A stretch of DNA of 64,000 bases from Neurospora crassa OR74A (taxonomy: Eukaryota > Ascomycota > Sordariomycetes > Sordariales > Sordariaceae). Where the stretch lies: the NCBI RefSeq assembly GCF_000182925.2, contig NC_026501.1, positions 2,170,001 to 2,234,000 of the forward strand. Direction: 5' to 3'. How positions within the stretch are numbered: the stretch's first letter is position 1; each line of letters begins with the position of its first letter. Shown in pieces: positions 12,825 through 22,292 of the stretch. Below the pieces are notes generated by a model, which was not told where the DNA came from, made no database searches, and saw nothing but the letters and a program-made list of their open reading frames with translations. The position numbers and the translations under genes were made by a program.

Positions 12825-13504
12825 ATGGGCTCTCGCAGACAGCCATCCCCCAATCCTTACTGGGGTGAATTTGATCCTCCCTGGCCGAATCCAGATCAAG
12901 AAATGCTTCGCCGGGCACGCATGCCGCATAGCAGCGTGCCAGGATGGTACGTGTTGATTAACTCTCACCAAAAAAAAGACCCCGAACCTGACATGTATGT
13001 AGGCAAGAACGCACCCGTCCTTGGACCGAAGAACCCGACCTCTACGGCTCTCGAGAACCTCATCGGCCTCAGGGGCGCTCCCCTGAAAGATACCGTCGCC
13101 TTCGCTCTCGGCCACTCGAAACCGAATTTGATCGTTACGGTCCTTCAGGATTTGACGAGAGAAGAAGACAACTATCACCGTCACCAGCTCCGACTTCGAG
13201 AGCGTACAGAAGACCAAGGTCAAGAGCTGCGACAAACGATGACATTAGATATCGTGGTTATTATCGTGGGGACAAGGAAATGGACAGAACAATGGAGAGG
13301 GAGATCGAGATGGAGAGAGAGAGGGAGATCGAGAGGGCCAGGGAAAGGGAAAGACGTCAAATAGAAGCTTCACGGGAGAGAAAGAGAAGGGAGAAGGAGT
13401 ATGAGAGGGGACGTCGGGGAGGATCTTCCGGCGGCGGCGGTGGTCGGAGGAGGAGTCGGGCTTCGCGATTGTGGGACGGATTGGAGAAGCTTTTCGAGTG
13501 GTAG
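12825..13504 (+). CDS. Disordered Arg/Glu-rich orphan protein ending in Trp (protein B)
   Basis: Two exons, 12825-12946 and 13003-13504, joined across a 56-bp intron (GTACGT..TGTAG), encode 207 residues. The N terminus, MGSRRQPSPNPYWGEF, is Pro/Trp-rich. The middle is Arg/Ser/Pro-rich with SP dipeptides. Residues of about 140-180 form a highly charged Arg/Glu segment (MEREREIERARERERR) that could be a single long alpha helix. A Gly/Arg patch follows, and the protein closes with an amphipathic tail, SRLWDGLEKLFEW. It has no signal peptide. Without splicing the frame is split in two, so the intron is needed. It shares the SR-rich start and the terminal aromatic-Trp with proteins A and C nearby. 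Function unknown. Confidence 0.75.
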
Positions 13505-13717
13505 AGGGTGGTAGACAGAGGAATCAATTGGATGTTAAGGACGTCATGAAGGAAGGAACATTTTCGAAAGTAGGGTCATGGGGAGTGTTGATCGCGGAAG
13601 TGTTGGGTTGAAATAGACAGCAGAGGGTAGGAATAATTAGAGTCACAGGCACCTACATCCGCGCGCTGGTGCTTTAACTGACGTATGCACTTTGACTTTG
13701 GCGGTCTTTTCTTTTCT

Positions 13718-13762
<45 letters not shown>

Positions 13763-14861
13763 CACTCTTTCTCAATTTTATTTTTATTGTTCACGCGCTA
13801 ACCTGGGAAAAGAACTCGCGCTGGAATGAGATGGGGCGCTAACGAAGTCATGGCCAAATCTAGATACATTAGGATATGATACTAACATTACGCTAATTCT
13901 CTCCAACCTTCCTCTTTTGTTGACGCGGCCTTGGCAAGTCAAGTTTTTGAAATCCCTAGGTAGGTATGCAAACACTCTGGGAAGACCAGACATACATCAA
14001 ATTTACCGTCTTTTTTGGGTAACAGACAACAGCGTCATTATCCGCACTATCGGGACCACGCGGTTGATGTTGGGTGACCATGCTTCGCGTTTAAAACCAA
14101 CAGACGAACCCTTTGTCTTTCGCCCAGCGTTTGACGGGCCGTTTCTACAAACACACCCCATGGCGGTTGATGCTCCAATCGAGGCTTCATGAAGCACTCA
14201 AATAAAGCATTGGGCGGATAACTTCAAGAACCTAGCTGGTCGCTAGCCCTCGCCCACGGATTAGAGTTCGCGTCAGATATTACATCAGGCAGTACGCGAT
14301 ACTCTTCGCGATGAATAACGACTTTCGGTTCTGAAGGAAGGGAATCAACGCGGTGTAAGACAACAGAGTTAGGCAAGTTTTCTATGAGTTCTACCCCATT
14401 TCAGTTTGGAAGTAAATGCTGATCATGCTTGAATACCTCCTGACCGTGGATGAGATATCTAGCCGCCGAACGCCTCGATTTCGAGCAGCTTCAGTTTTCA
14501 AATAGCATATCACAAAAGACATGGTCGGCTTATAGGCGCTTACTGAGTCTTTGTGAGAGTGATGGATAGGCCTTCTGATCAATTCACTTCACTGTCTCGA
14601 CATGGTTGTTCGAGGAGTGTCTCGTGACGATGCCCACCCATTGCTGCTTCTAAAGGCCGTCATGAAAGTATAAAGACAACGACTTCAGACACTGACGGCT
14701 ATCTCAGCTGCCATTAATCCCATATCACTAAATACATCAGTAGCTTTGCTCATTACTTCCCTTTATAATTTCCAGATTTTCTTGCTTCCTTACACCGACG
14801 ACCATCATCAAGTCTTTTATAAACAAGCAACGCCCAGTATAGCCAGAAAACAGTACTCAGA
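13505..14861. other. Intergenic region with a long T tract
   Basis: This stretch holds the 3' flank of the protein B gene, the T tract at 13721-13762, and the presumed promoter of the next gene. TTTTATAAAC at 14815-14824, about 40 bp before that gene's ATG, is a plausible TATA element. I see no coding region. Confidence 0.45.
13721..13762. repeat. 42-nt poly(T) tract
   Basis: There are 42 consecutive T residues, preceded by a CTTTTCTTTTCTCCC pyrimidine stretch. No target-site duplication or coding remnant is visible on either side, so I treat it as a simple homopolymer and not the reverse-complement tail of a retroposon. Confidence 0.9.
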
Positions 14862-15510
14862 ATGAACGAAAAAGATCAGTCACGTCATGAATTCTCTAGT
14901 AGGGGCCAACTAGTTCTACGGAACAACCATTCGGAAATGCAAAAGTATGATTCTGTTCAAGTCCATAGAGGTAGTCACCAGGACCTCCACGAACATGAGA
15001 GAAGCCAGCAAAGGCCATCCCAAAGCCAAACTTCACACGACTCTACTGCTCCTCCCGGAATGCCATGGGTTATATATGGATCTGGTGACTATGACGACCA
15101 TTCTCCGTGCAATATGGAAGACGAGGACGGGTCTTCTTACGAGTACTCACAAGATATTGGGAGCATGAACGACGGGTGGAATACCAACTATGATGTTTAG
15201 TACGTCGCAAGCTATAAACCGAAGAAGTAAAAAGTAGAAGCTGACTAAAGAAAATAATCTCAGTTGGCCAAACGGCTCTTATGGCCCGGTAGCAGCACGA
15301 CCCTGCGGAGATGCGGCTAGTGTTGCAAACACGGAGCTCCTGGTAGCAATGCCCGATAGACTTACGAGCTGCGACATTTCAAAGTATGATGAGAAGCTAC
15401 GCCAGAGTTTCACAAAGAACAACAAGCCAGCCGCGTCACCGTCAAGTCGTACGCAATTCGCAGCGACAAAAAGTAGGAGCGTTTCTCTCCATCAACGCGA
15501 GAAGCTCTAA
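14862..15510 (+). CDS. Two-exon hydrophilic orphan protein
   Basis: Exon 1 is 14862-15199 and exon 2 is 15264-15510. A 64-bp intron with GTACGT donor, CTGACTAAAG branch region and CTCAG acceptor joins them in frame, giving 194 residues. The first frame would otherwise stop three bases after the exon junction. The N-terminal half is rich in Gln, Ser, His and Asp; the centre (GMPWVIYGSGDYDDHSP) is acidic and aromatic; the second exon is more mixed and ends in a basic, Ser/Lys-rich tail (SVSLHQREKL). No signal peptide, membrane segment or known domain is visible. It lies between two Arg/Ser-rich orphans but differs in composition. The good splice signals raise confidence that it is a gene; I cannot say what it does. 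Confidence 0.5.
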
Positions 15511-16463
15511 ATATCCCCGTATCACCGATCATGCGGGCTTGGATCGGATGAATTCTTTGCAGAAAAGATTGTCGGTACCTACCTCTATGTACCATGATGG
15601 AAAATGGGTCTGATGGGCAAGGAGCATTGGTTGAGGCAGATGATGTTGGATATGGTGGCGCGAGTGTCTTTCCTTGTAACGCGGTAGGGTCAGTTGGTAG
15701 AGAGATCACAGGAATTGTAGACGGGTGTCACTATGCGCCAGGTTGTAGTGTTGGTTCAAAACAAGCAATAGAAACGACATCTTTTCATTATGACCTTGAG
15801 GAATTGACATGAAAAGCGTGGTGACAAAACCATGAGTGTCAGGTGTCAACATATTTCAGGGAGTGTGGTTTCTAGACACTCGCACCATCACAGTCGAACT
15901 ATTTATGGAAGAGTTATGACTGTCCCAACTTAGGGAGATGAGGTTTAGTAATAGATGATAGTGGTTATAGATACTCGTTAGGTCCTGGGAACAGTTCTTG
16001 TGCGCATGGCAATCCGGATTGATGATTCTGATGGTCTCGATCCAGCGTCACATCAAAGACGCGAGGGTTTGATGAGTCGTCAAACACTTTGCGACAAAAC
16101 TCATTGATCAAGGTAATCCTTAGTCTCTGTTCATGATGGACTCGACAATTTGCGTGAGCCATAGCAGGAAAAACGAAGTGGTAAAGGTAATGCGTGAGTG
16201 AGAAACATGGACACTCGTCCAAGATGTGAAGCCGCAAACAGTACGATCAATGCTTTGTCTTCCGACAGAAGCCTGAACAACCAGTTTCGAGAGAATGACT
16301 ATCGAGGCACTGCGCTTCCCTCCCTCGCAAAACATAAAAACGGGTGTAAGCCTGCCAGGAAATGACGATGTATGCCTGGACAACACCAAACAGCTCTGGC
16401 GAATCTGTAGGCCACCAATCCAAAGCACACCCAATACTGACTTTAGCTCCAAGTTTCACGCCA
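15511..16463. other. Intergenic region
   Basis: This is the 3' flank of the preceding gene and the upstream region of protein C. The protein C reading frame stays open back to 16362, but those extra 34 codons do not share its composition. I see no other feature. Confidence 0.4.
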
Positions 16464-17375
16464 ATGTCGAGACGCTTCGCTTATTCGGGTTTCGCCCTTC
16501 CCAGCCGTGACCGTGACTGGGATGGGTACCAATCTTCTCCTGACCGGTACTACAGAAACACCGGGGCCGAGTCCCCATATAGCCCTACCCGACGGACAGA
16601 AGACTACCGTCAATCCTCGAGTGCCTTCTATTATCCGCGACCGAGACGTCCTGCTGATGGGACCCACGGCCAATCATCCTTCATCGACAGTCCTACAAGA
16701 TCGCGCGGCTCAAGGAGAATCCTCGACGACTCGGATTATGACGCCGACTATTCCGACCAATGGAGCGGCAGTGCTGCAAGGGGTCCTGCGCGATTCGGTG
16801 GCTATGGCTTCAACGCAACGCTGCGGAGATCGAATCGGGACGGTCGTTCTAGGGTTCAAAGACCGCCGGCACCATTCACGTACGACAACTCGGGGGCTCG
16901 CCGCTCAGAAAGCAGTTCCGATTATAGCGGCGACGTGATATATACCCGCCGCGGGCGCAGTCCAGTTCGTAGGGGGTATTCGCCTTCACCAACTCCAACG
17001 CAAGGATCGTTCTGGAGCAGTCCCGGTCGCGATCGGGGATGGAGTCGGTCGGCTCGGGTGTTTAGACCGCCGTCTCCTGTCCGCCGGAGCTGGATATCGT
17101 CGCCTACCCCGCGCCAACAATACAACCCATCCGGCCGTCGGTCGTACAGATACGATGACAGTCTTGAAAGTAGACGCTCTGGGACTTCGAGGGGCTCTAG
17201 TCCCTCACCACCGCGAAGAAATACAGGCAGGAACCAGGGTAATTTTCGGTTCACCAGTTACGCGAGCGATGATATTCCAATTCGGTCGCCACGATCACCA
17301 GATTCTCGCGCTGGAAGTGGGTGGTCGGAATATTTTCAGTCGACAGAGTCGAGTCCGTACCGCGGGTACTGGTGA
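16464..17375 (+). CDS. Disordered Arg/Ser/Tyr-rich orphan protein ending in Trp (protein C)
   Basis: This single-exon gene encodes 303 residues starting MSRRFAYSGFALPSRDRDWD. The frame is open 34 codons further upstream from an ATG at 16362. I chose the internal Met because the Arg/Ser/Tyr bias begins there and the start resembles proteins A and B. The protein is disordered, with dense SPxR, RRS, SSPT and RYY motifs resembling SR-protein tails, a DDSDYDADYSDQW acidic/aromatic patch and a C terminus STESSPYRGYW. There is no RNA-recognition motif, zinc finger or signal peptide. SR-like repeats suggest SRPK-type phosphorylation or RNA-granule association by analogy only. It is the third Trp-terminated disordered orphan in about 6 kb. 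Confidence 0.7.
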   Translation: MSRRFAYSGFALPSRDRDWDGYQSSPDRYYRNTGAESPYSPTRRTEDYRQSSSAFYYPRPRRPADGTHGQSSFIDSPTRSRGSRRILDDSDYDADYSDQWSGSAARGPARFGGYGFNATLRRSNRDGRSRVQRPPAPFTYDNSGARRSESSSDYSGDVIYTRRGRSPVRRGYSPSPTPTQGSFWSSPGRDRGWSRSARVFRPPSPVRRSWISSPTPRQQYNPSGRRSYRYDDSLESRRSGTSRGSSPSPPRRNTGRNQGNFRFTSYASDDIPIRSPRSPDSRAGSGWSEYFQSTESSPYRGYW

Positions 17376-19356
17376 AGACTTGATGTCGCGATTGCTTCCA
17401 TCGCTCGCCGAGAGATACTACTGTGACCTGTGATGCTTTGGTGTGAGGGTGGGTGTAGGAAGACTGTTGATTGGATAGGGTCAGAGAAGTCGGGTTGTGG
17501 CCAAGGCAGGTCATGCCATCGAGCAATGTTGACTGTTTGCGAAGAACGTACACAACTTGGGTTTTCATTCGTTAGAAAAAAAAGCTAGGACTCAAAAAGG
17601 ATCGATGTATTAATGATAAGTTCCTAGTGCGAAGTGCAACACCAGAAAACTGTGATTTTAGTGTAAACGAAGGAACATTGAAAGTGGTTGCGACGAGGGG
17701 GGGGGTACATTTATAGTGGGGCACCCATTGCACATGCTTATCAGGGAGATAAGAAAGCCAATGAGATTCCTACAAGATAAGATTGTTGCATGACGTCATA
17801 GCACAGCTTATCGGTTCTGTAAGCATTCTGAATGCCCTCACTTTGCCCCAGAAGTAAACAAACATACCAACGGTGGATACCGAACTAGGTACAAGTTGAT
17901 CTTCAACATCCAGGGATAATCAGAATTGTGAAATTTTGGGAGTTTCGCCAGCATCCGGCGATTCATAAACGAGTAACCGACTTGAGTTTGAGGGGCTGAA
18001 CAATCGGAATCCAACAATTAAGCAGCGTGTGCGGCACCAGCGCTGGAAAATAGAGAGATGCATGTATGCTGTTACTTTCTACATCATACTGAATACAGTA
18101 GGCCCAAATCAAACGTCTTTGTGTACTCAAAAGTAACGTGTGCGACTATTCTCCCGGAGCAGGAAGACCATCTGATCATTCTAGTCATGCGTTACGGACA
18201 CCCAGAAATGTTGAATATCAGATAGGGTCAAAGTGAAGCGGTCATTGGAGGATGATTGTAATGTCGACTGTTTCTAGTCTGTCTCCGTATCACGGGAGTA
18301 GCTTCATCTCTTCGCATTGCTTCAATTCAAAAGGTGCATACCAGACCACTTTCGCCCCAAACCCAAAAGTGCGATGCAAACATCGTTCGAGATTGCGAAA
18401 GAAAAGGAAAAGTCCAGGGATTTCATCGATACTGTCTTCAGCAAGAATCGATGACGGTAAAACTGGCAAAAAGCTTAGGCGCTCAGGTAAGCTTGTGGAA
18501 CGAACCACAATGCTCCAGCTGCGCCCTACGAAAACTGTACCTTGAACACCGCGTGCCCAGCAATGTTTTCATCAACGGAACCACTGGGCCATGAAACCGC
18601 AGAGCCCGCTGTGGTAATGGTGTCTGGTACCCGACCTTGTATTGGGCTTGCCAGTCTCTCTCAGCCCGGGTGCTTGTGGCATGGAGCTGGCAGGGCATGT
18701 TAGGGGCTCTGCACCTTCTTTAACCACCAGCGTGCCAGTGCGTGACGCGTACAGCGCCAGACGAGGGGAGGGGCACAGGTTCGAAGGTCCAGATCACACA
18801 GAGAGGATCCATTGCCAGCAGGTTACAAGTAGATAACAGGCTATCTGGGACACCGGAGCCTACCGGTGGTGTCTGCGCCACAAGGGAAGTGAAGGATTGC
18901 AACATGCCTCGTAGTCATCTAGAAGCTGGAGGTTTCAGGCAGGAGATGGTGATTTGGAGCCTCTGAAATCTCATTATTGCATCGACGTCGACAAGTCGAG
19001 CAAACCGGGAAGCAGAAGAAGACTACAAAATGCTCTGGCTCTTGACGGAGGCCTCCTAAAAACCATGACCAAGAAAGGGATGATTGTCAAATGAGAACAT
19101 CAAGTGACAGCTAAGCCCCATAATTAGGGACACAAACTTTATTTCAGCATCGTTCTTGCAATCTCACGTTTGTTTTCTTGAGGAAGGCACTCTGCTGGAT
19201 GATTCTGCTGAAGAAACCGAAGCTCATGTTCCTCTCGCGTCTTCCCGCTGTAACAATCTCCAGTGTGGCCAAGTATCGACCTCACGCAATCATCCCTTCC
19301 CTTCCACTCGTTGTTTCTGAAGCCCCGTCCTTTCCCAGTTTGGCTCCCGTTTCTCA
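17376..19356. other. Intergenic region
   Basis: Nearly 2 kb separates the protein C gene from the next gene, which converges on it from the minus strand. The left half is AT-richer. Several sub-100-codon frames occur on both strands without recognisable motifs. A G9-10 run lies near 17698-17706. No RNA gene was identified. Confidence 0.45.
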
Positions 19357-20427
19357 TCAAGATTGTTCTATGTAGTCCTCATCCCAGGCACCACTATGAA
19401 CACCCCTCGGCACCCACCTCGTCCCCCTCCTGTCAGGCCGCGTCGGAACATACGATCCTCTCCGCAGCTTCCCTGGATCCCCCGAACCACTTGCGAAAAC
19501 CTCTGTTGAAATTCGTCCCACGTCAACCGTCTGTTCCTTCTCCTTTCCCTTCCACTTCTTCTCTGTGCTCAGTTCATTGCCATTCACATCGGCAGCATCA
19601 TGATGATTTTTCTCATCCCTTCTTTTCACATACCACTCTCCATCCACTATAGCACCTCCTCCATCCCCCAACCGTCGCAGTGATACGGGTTCCTCGTTCT
19701 TTCCCCGCCAAATCCACCGCTCAGGGGCAGTGTCCACTTCCTGGGCTGGATGATCACTTCGAAACAAAGGTAGACCGCCCATCGGCACGAAAATAGGAGG
19801 AGGAGGCCCCTTCCACTTCCGTACCCTGCTCCGTTTTCCCCGTCCCGAAACTCGTTCCAGATTTCTCTCGATATCGAAGTCAGAGTCGGACTCAGACTCC
19901 GGTGGAATTGGCGGGACCCAATCCATACCGGTTCTGAGAGTCTCAAAGACTAGCTTTACTACCACCTTGATCCCGCTTGCTAGGTTGATCATTGCTTTGG
20001 TGAGGACAGGAGGAAGGCAGAGGCAAGAATACTGGTCGTTGTCATCGGGGCATGGGAAGAAGCTGACTTTCCTTTTTCCTCGTTGAGAGGTGGTTGGTTG
20101 GTAATCACGATTGTTCGACAGATATGGGTAGGTGGTGGGATGCCGTATGTGGCCTGGAGGTAGTGATGGGAATGGTGATGGTGGTGAAGAGAGGTGCTGT
20201 GACGGTGTGTATACACGGCTTTCTGTTTCAAGCTCGCTTTCTTCAGGGCTCGAGTCATTGTTATGTCGATCATTGTTGAAAGAGCTGAAGTAGATGACAG
20301 GGATTGGTGATTCCGGAGGCGTGTGGAAGGATTGTTCGGAAGAACCTGGGGAGGAGGAGGAGGAGGAGGAGGAGGAACCACCACCCTGGCCGAAAGGTTG
20401 GTATTCCATACTGGGGGATATTTTCAT
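19357..20427 (-). CDS. Hypothetical Ser/Pro-rich protein with Trp-rich C-terminal half
   Basis: This uninterrupted frame of 356 codons starts MKISPSMEYQPFGQGGG, followed by nine Ser encoded by a GGA-type repeat near 20347-20376. The N-terminal 110 residues are disordered (Ser, Pro, His). After a KRKVSFFP segment there is a hydrophobic region, LTKAMINLASGIKVVVKLVF (about residues 142-161), that could be an amphipathic or membrane-associating helix. The C-terminal half is charged and rich in Trp and Arg (MDWVPPIPPE, RKWKGPPPPIF, ERWIWRGKNEEP, GTRWVPRGVHSGAW). No known domain is recognised. The structured hydrophobic patch and the frame length support a real gene. A second start at residue 7 is equally possible. 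Confidence 0.6.
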   Translation of the reverse strand: MKISPSMEYQPFGQGGGSSSSSSSSSPGSSEQSFHTPPESPIPVIYFSSFNNDRHNNDSSPEESELETESRVYTPSQHLSSPPSPFPSLPPGHIRHPTTYPYLSNNRDYQPTTSQRGKRKVSFFPCPDDNDQYSCLCLPPVLTKAMINLASGIKVVVKLVFETLRTGMDWVPPIPPESESDSDFDIERNLERVSGRGKRSRVRKWKGPPPPIFVPMGGLPLFRSDHPAQEVDTAPERWIWRGKNEEPVSLRRLGDGGGAIVDGEWYVKRRDEKNHHDAADVNGNELSTEKKWKGKEKEQTVDVGRISTEVFASGSGDPGKLRRGSYVPTRPDRRGTRWVPRGVHSGAWDEDYIEQS

Positions 20428-21188
20428 AATCGTGGTTTAGTTGAAAGAAGAAAAGAGGCGTTTATTCGTTCCCCGTTGGTATAGTATCAAGGAAATCTTT
20501 CTGGAACTTCCCCTGTTTGATTTCTATGCGCGGAATTACCAGTTGAGACACTCCTGTAAAGAAAACCCTTCTGTTCAATGTATTGACCTCCAACTCCACT
20601 TGGCATCGCTGCTACGGATCATTTTTCAATCTCCTGTGACTCAATTAAACAATATCGCATCAGGATGGATAATATGGACAATTTGAACATATGATGCATG
20701 ATGGTGATGAAATCCTTAAAAAATGCACATCTCGAAACAGTCACAAAGACCGACAATATCAGGTACGTACAGATTAGCTGTCATTTTATAAGCTGTAACT
20801 CCCCCTTTCAAGAGCCATCGGAGGTTTACGCGTGAAACAACATGTTTAGGTCCTAGAATAGTCAAGTGTCTACCAAGCCATCATCGTTGTTGTGGCCTGC
20901 AGTGGTGGGTGAATCAACCAACATTTCAGGACGGGAAAGTGATGCAGGTGTAACATTGCTTCTTCGATCACAAAATTTTCTGACATTGTTTGACTTCATT
21001 CACACCTGTACAATGCTCCATCTGCCCCTCACGTCCATGATCAACACCACCGAGACACTCCTGGCCCACGCCACACCTCCTTCGGGATAGATCATTCCAC
21101 TCGCAGAGACCTAGCGAAAACCTCTCAAGACTTACCTACCCACCCATTTCCCTCCCATAACCCCTCTCACTTTGTCCCATTTGGCCAC
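20428..21188. other. Intergenic region
   Basis: This holds the promoter of the minus-strand gene at 19357-20427 and the 3' flank of the AA8-like gene. It is fairly AT-rich and has no supported gene. Confidence 0.4.
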
Positions 21189-22292
21189 CTAAGCCCTAAC
21201 TCCCTGACTCCCCAACAACCTCTGCACCGCCGCTTCGAAGCCCGCATTCCTCGCCGTACCGAAATCATGATTCCAGTACGCGTGCACATCGTGCACCGTG
21301 ATTGCGCTCGTTGGGCTAGACGGGTTCGAAGGTTTAGTGGGACTATAAGCAAACGCAAGCCGGTTGCCGCCGTTGGGCTGGACGTAGCGGACCGCGCCGC
21401 CGTCGGCTGCCCATGAGGTGCAGCCCGTGCAAAGGGCGGTGAATTGCCAGTGGGTCGAGTTGGACTTGGTGCCGGTGTTGAATAAAATGTAAGTGGCGGT
21501 GGTGTAGAGTTGAGGGGGTGTGTGGCTGCTGAATTGGAGAAAAGGGGGGAGAGGTTAGTAGGTGAAGTTTGCGGTTTTGATTTCGGTTGGTCGGAAATTG
21601 CCACAGGCATGCACCCCCCAAGGTGAGGATGGGGAATATCGATGTGCATTGCATCTCTGTCAGACGCAAGAAAAAAAAAAATGTCAAGAACAAGATGAAC
21701 AGAAAATGCGGGCTACCAGTTCCCACATAGCCGTCATGTAGGCATGGTAATTGATAATTCGCCCGCATTTTCTTTCAGCACAACATTGCATGTACATTTG
21801 CATCCATCCATACGGATGAGAGCCAAAGGATTGAGAACCTGTGCATGTGATTGTGCATGTGATTGTGCATGTGAACGTATAAGCGTAACTTTACCTACCT
21901 GGCCGATCTAGAGGACAGCACTGGTTGATTGTTTGACCCTCGCCAAAATACCATTAAGGGATTCTTGGTCATTGAACCGCCCCAAGCAAGCCCGGCCCAG
22001 CCAACGTCGTTAGGAATGATCACCTGGACTACGACGTCGTAGGCAGAGTTACTGGAGACGTTGCTGGGGATTGCGATTCGGAAGGTTATCCCTCGACCGT
22101 CGACCTTGTACAACGCAAAGTTTTGGGAATAGGTGAGGCCAGTTTCGGCGTCGTGAACTGCCACAGACTCAGCAGCAGATACTGTTGGGCGAGTTAGTGC
22201 CTCCCAATTGGGTTCAGTAGATGTAAGGGATTCCTGTTCGTACCGCTGCGCAGTAAAGTCACGATGACCACGAATAGTAAGTTCCAGAACAT
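21189..22292 (-). CDS. Secreted AA8-like heme-b cytochrome (DOMON) domain protein
   Basis: This appears to be a stand-alone cytochrome domain of the type found at the N terminus of cellobiose dehydrogenase, a candidate electron carrier to polysaccharide monooxygenases outside the cell. Three exons (22292-22244, 22181-21899, 21528-21189) give 223 residues with all phases consistent. Exon 1 encodes the hydrophobic part of a signal peptide (MFWNLLFVVIVTLLRS), with probable cleavage after about residue 19-20. The domain carries VGWAGLAWGGSMTKNP with the expected Met heme ligand (Met87), the LCTGC disulphide motif (Cys144/147) and ITVHDVHAYW with candidate axial His190 or His193. It stops after the domain, with no dehydrogenase, CBM1 or membrane anchor. 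Intron 2 is unusually long (370 bp) and contains a small tandem repeat. The fold assignment is strong; heme binding and redox partner are inferred. Confidence 0.85.
21841..21874. repeat. 12-bp tandem repeat inside intron 2 of the AA8-like gene
   Basis: The unit GTGCATGTGATT occurs twice in full and a third time for ten bases. It sits 20-50 bp downstream of the donor site of the long second intron on the transcribed (minus) strand. Confidence 0.8.

Noticed and set aside
16362-16463. Upstream ATG extending protein C by 34 residues
   Set aside because: The added peptide lacks the Arg/Ser/Tyr bias and the internal MSRR start resembles the neighbouring orphan proteins.
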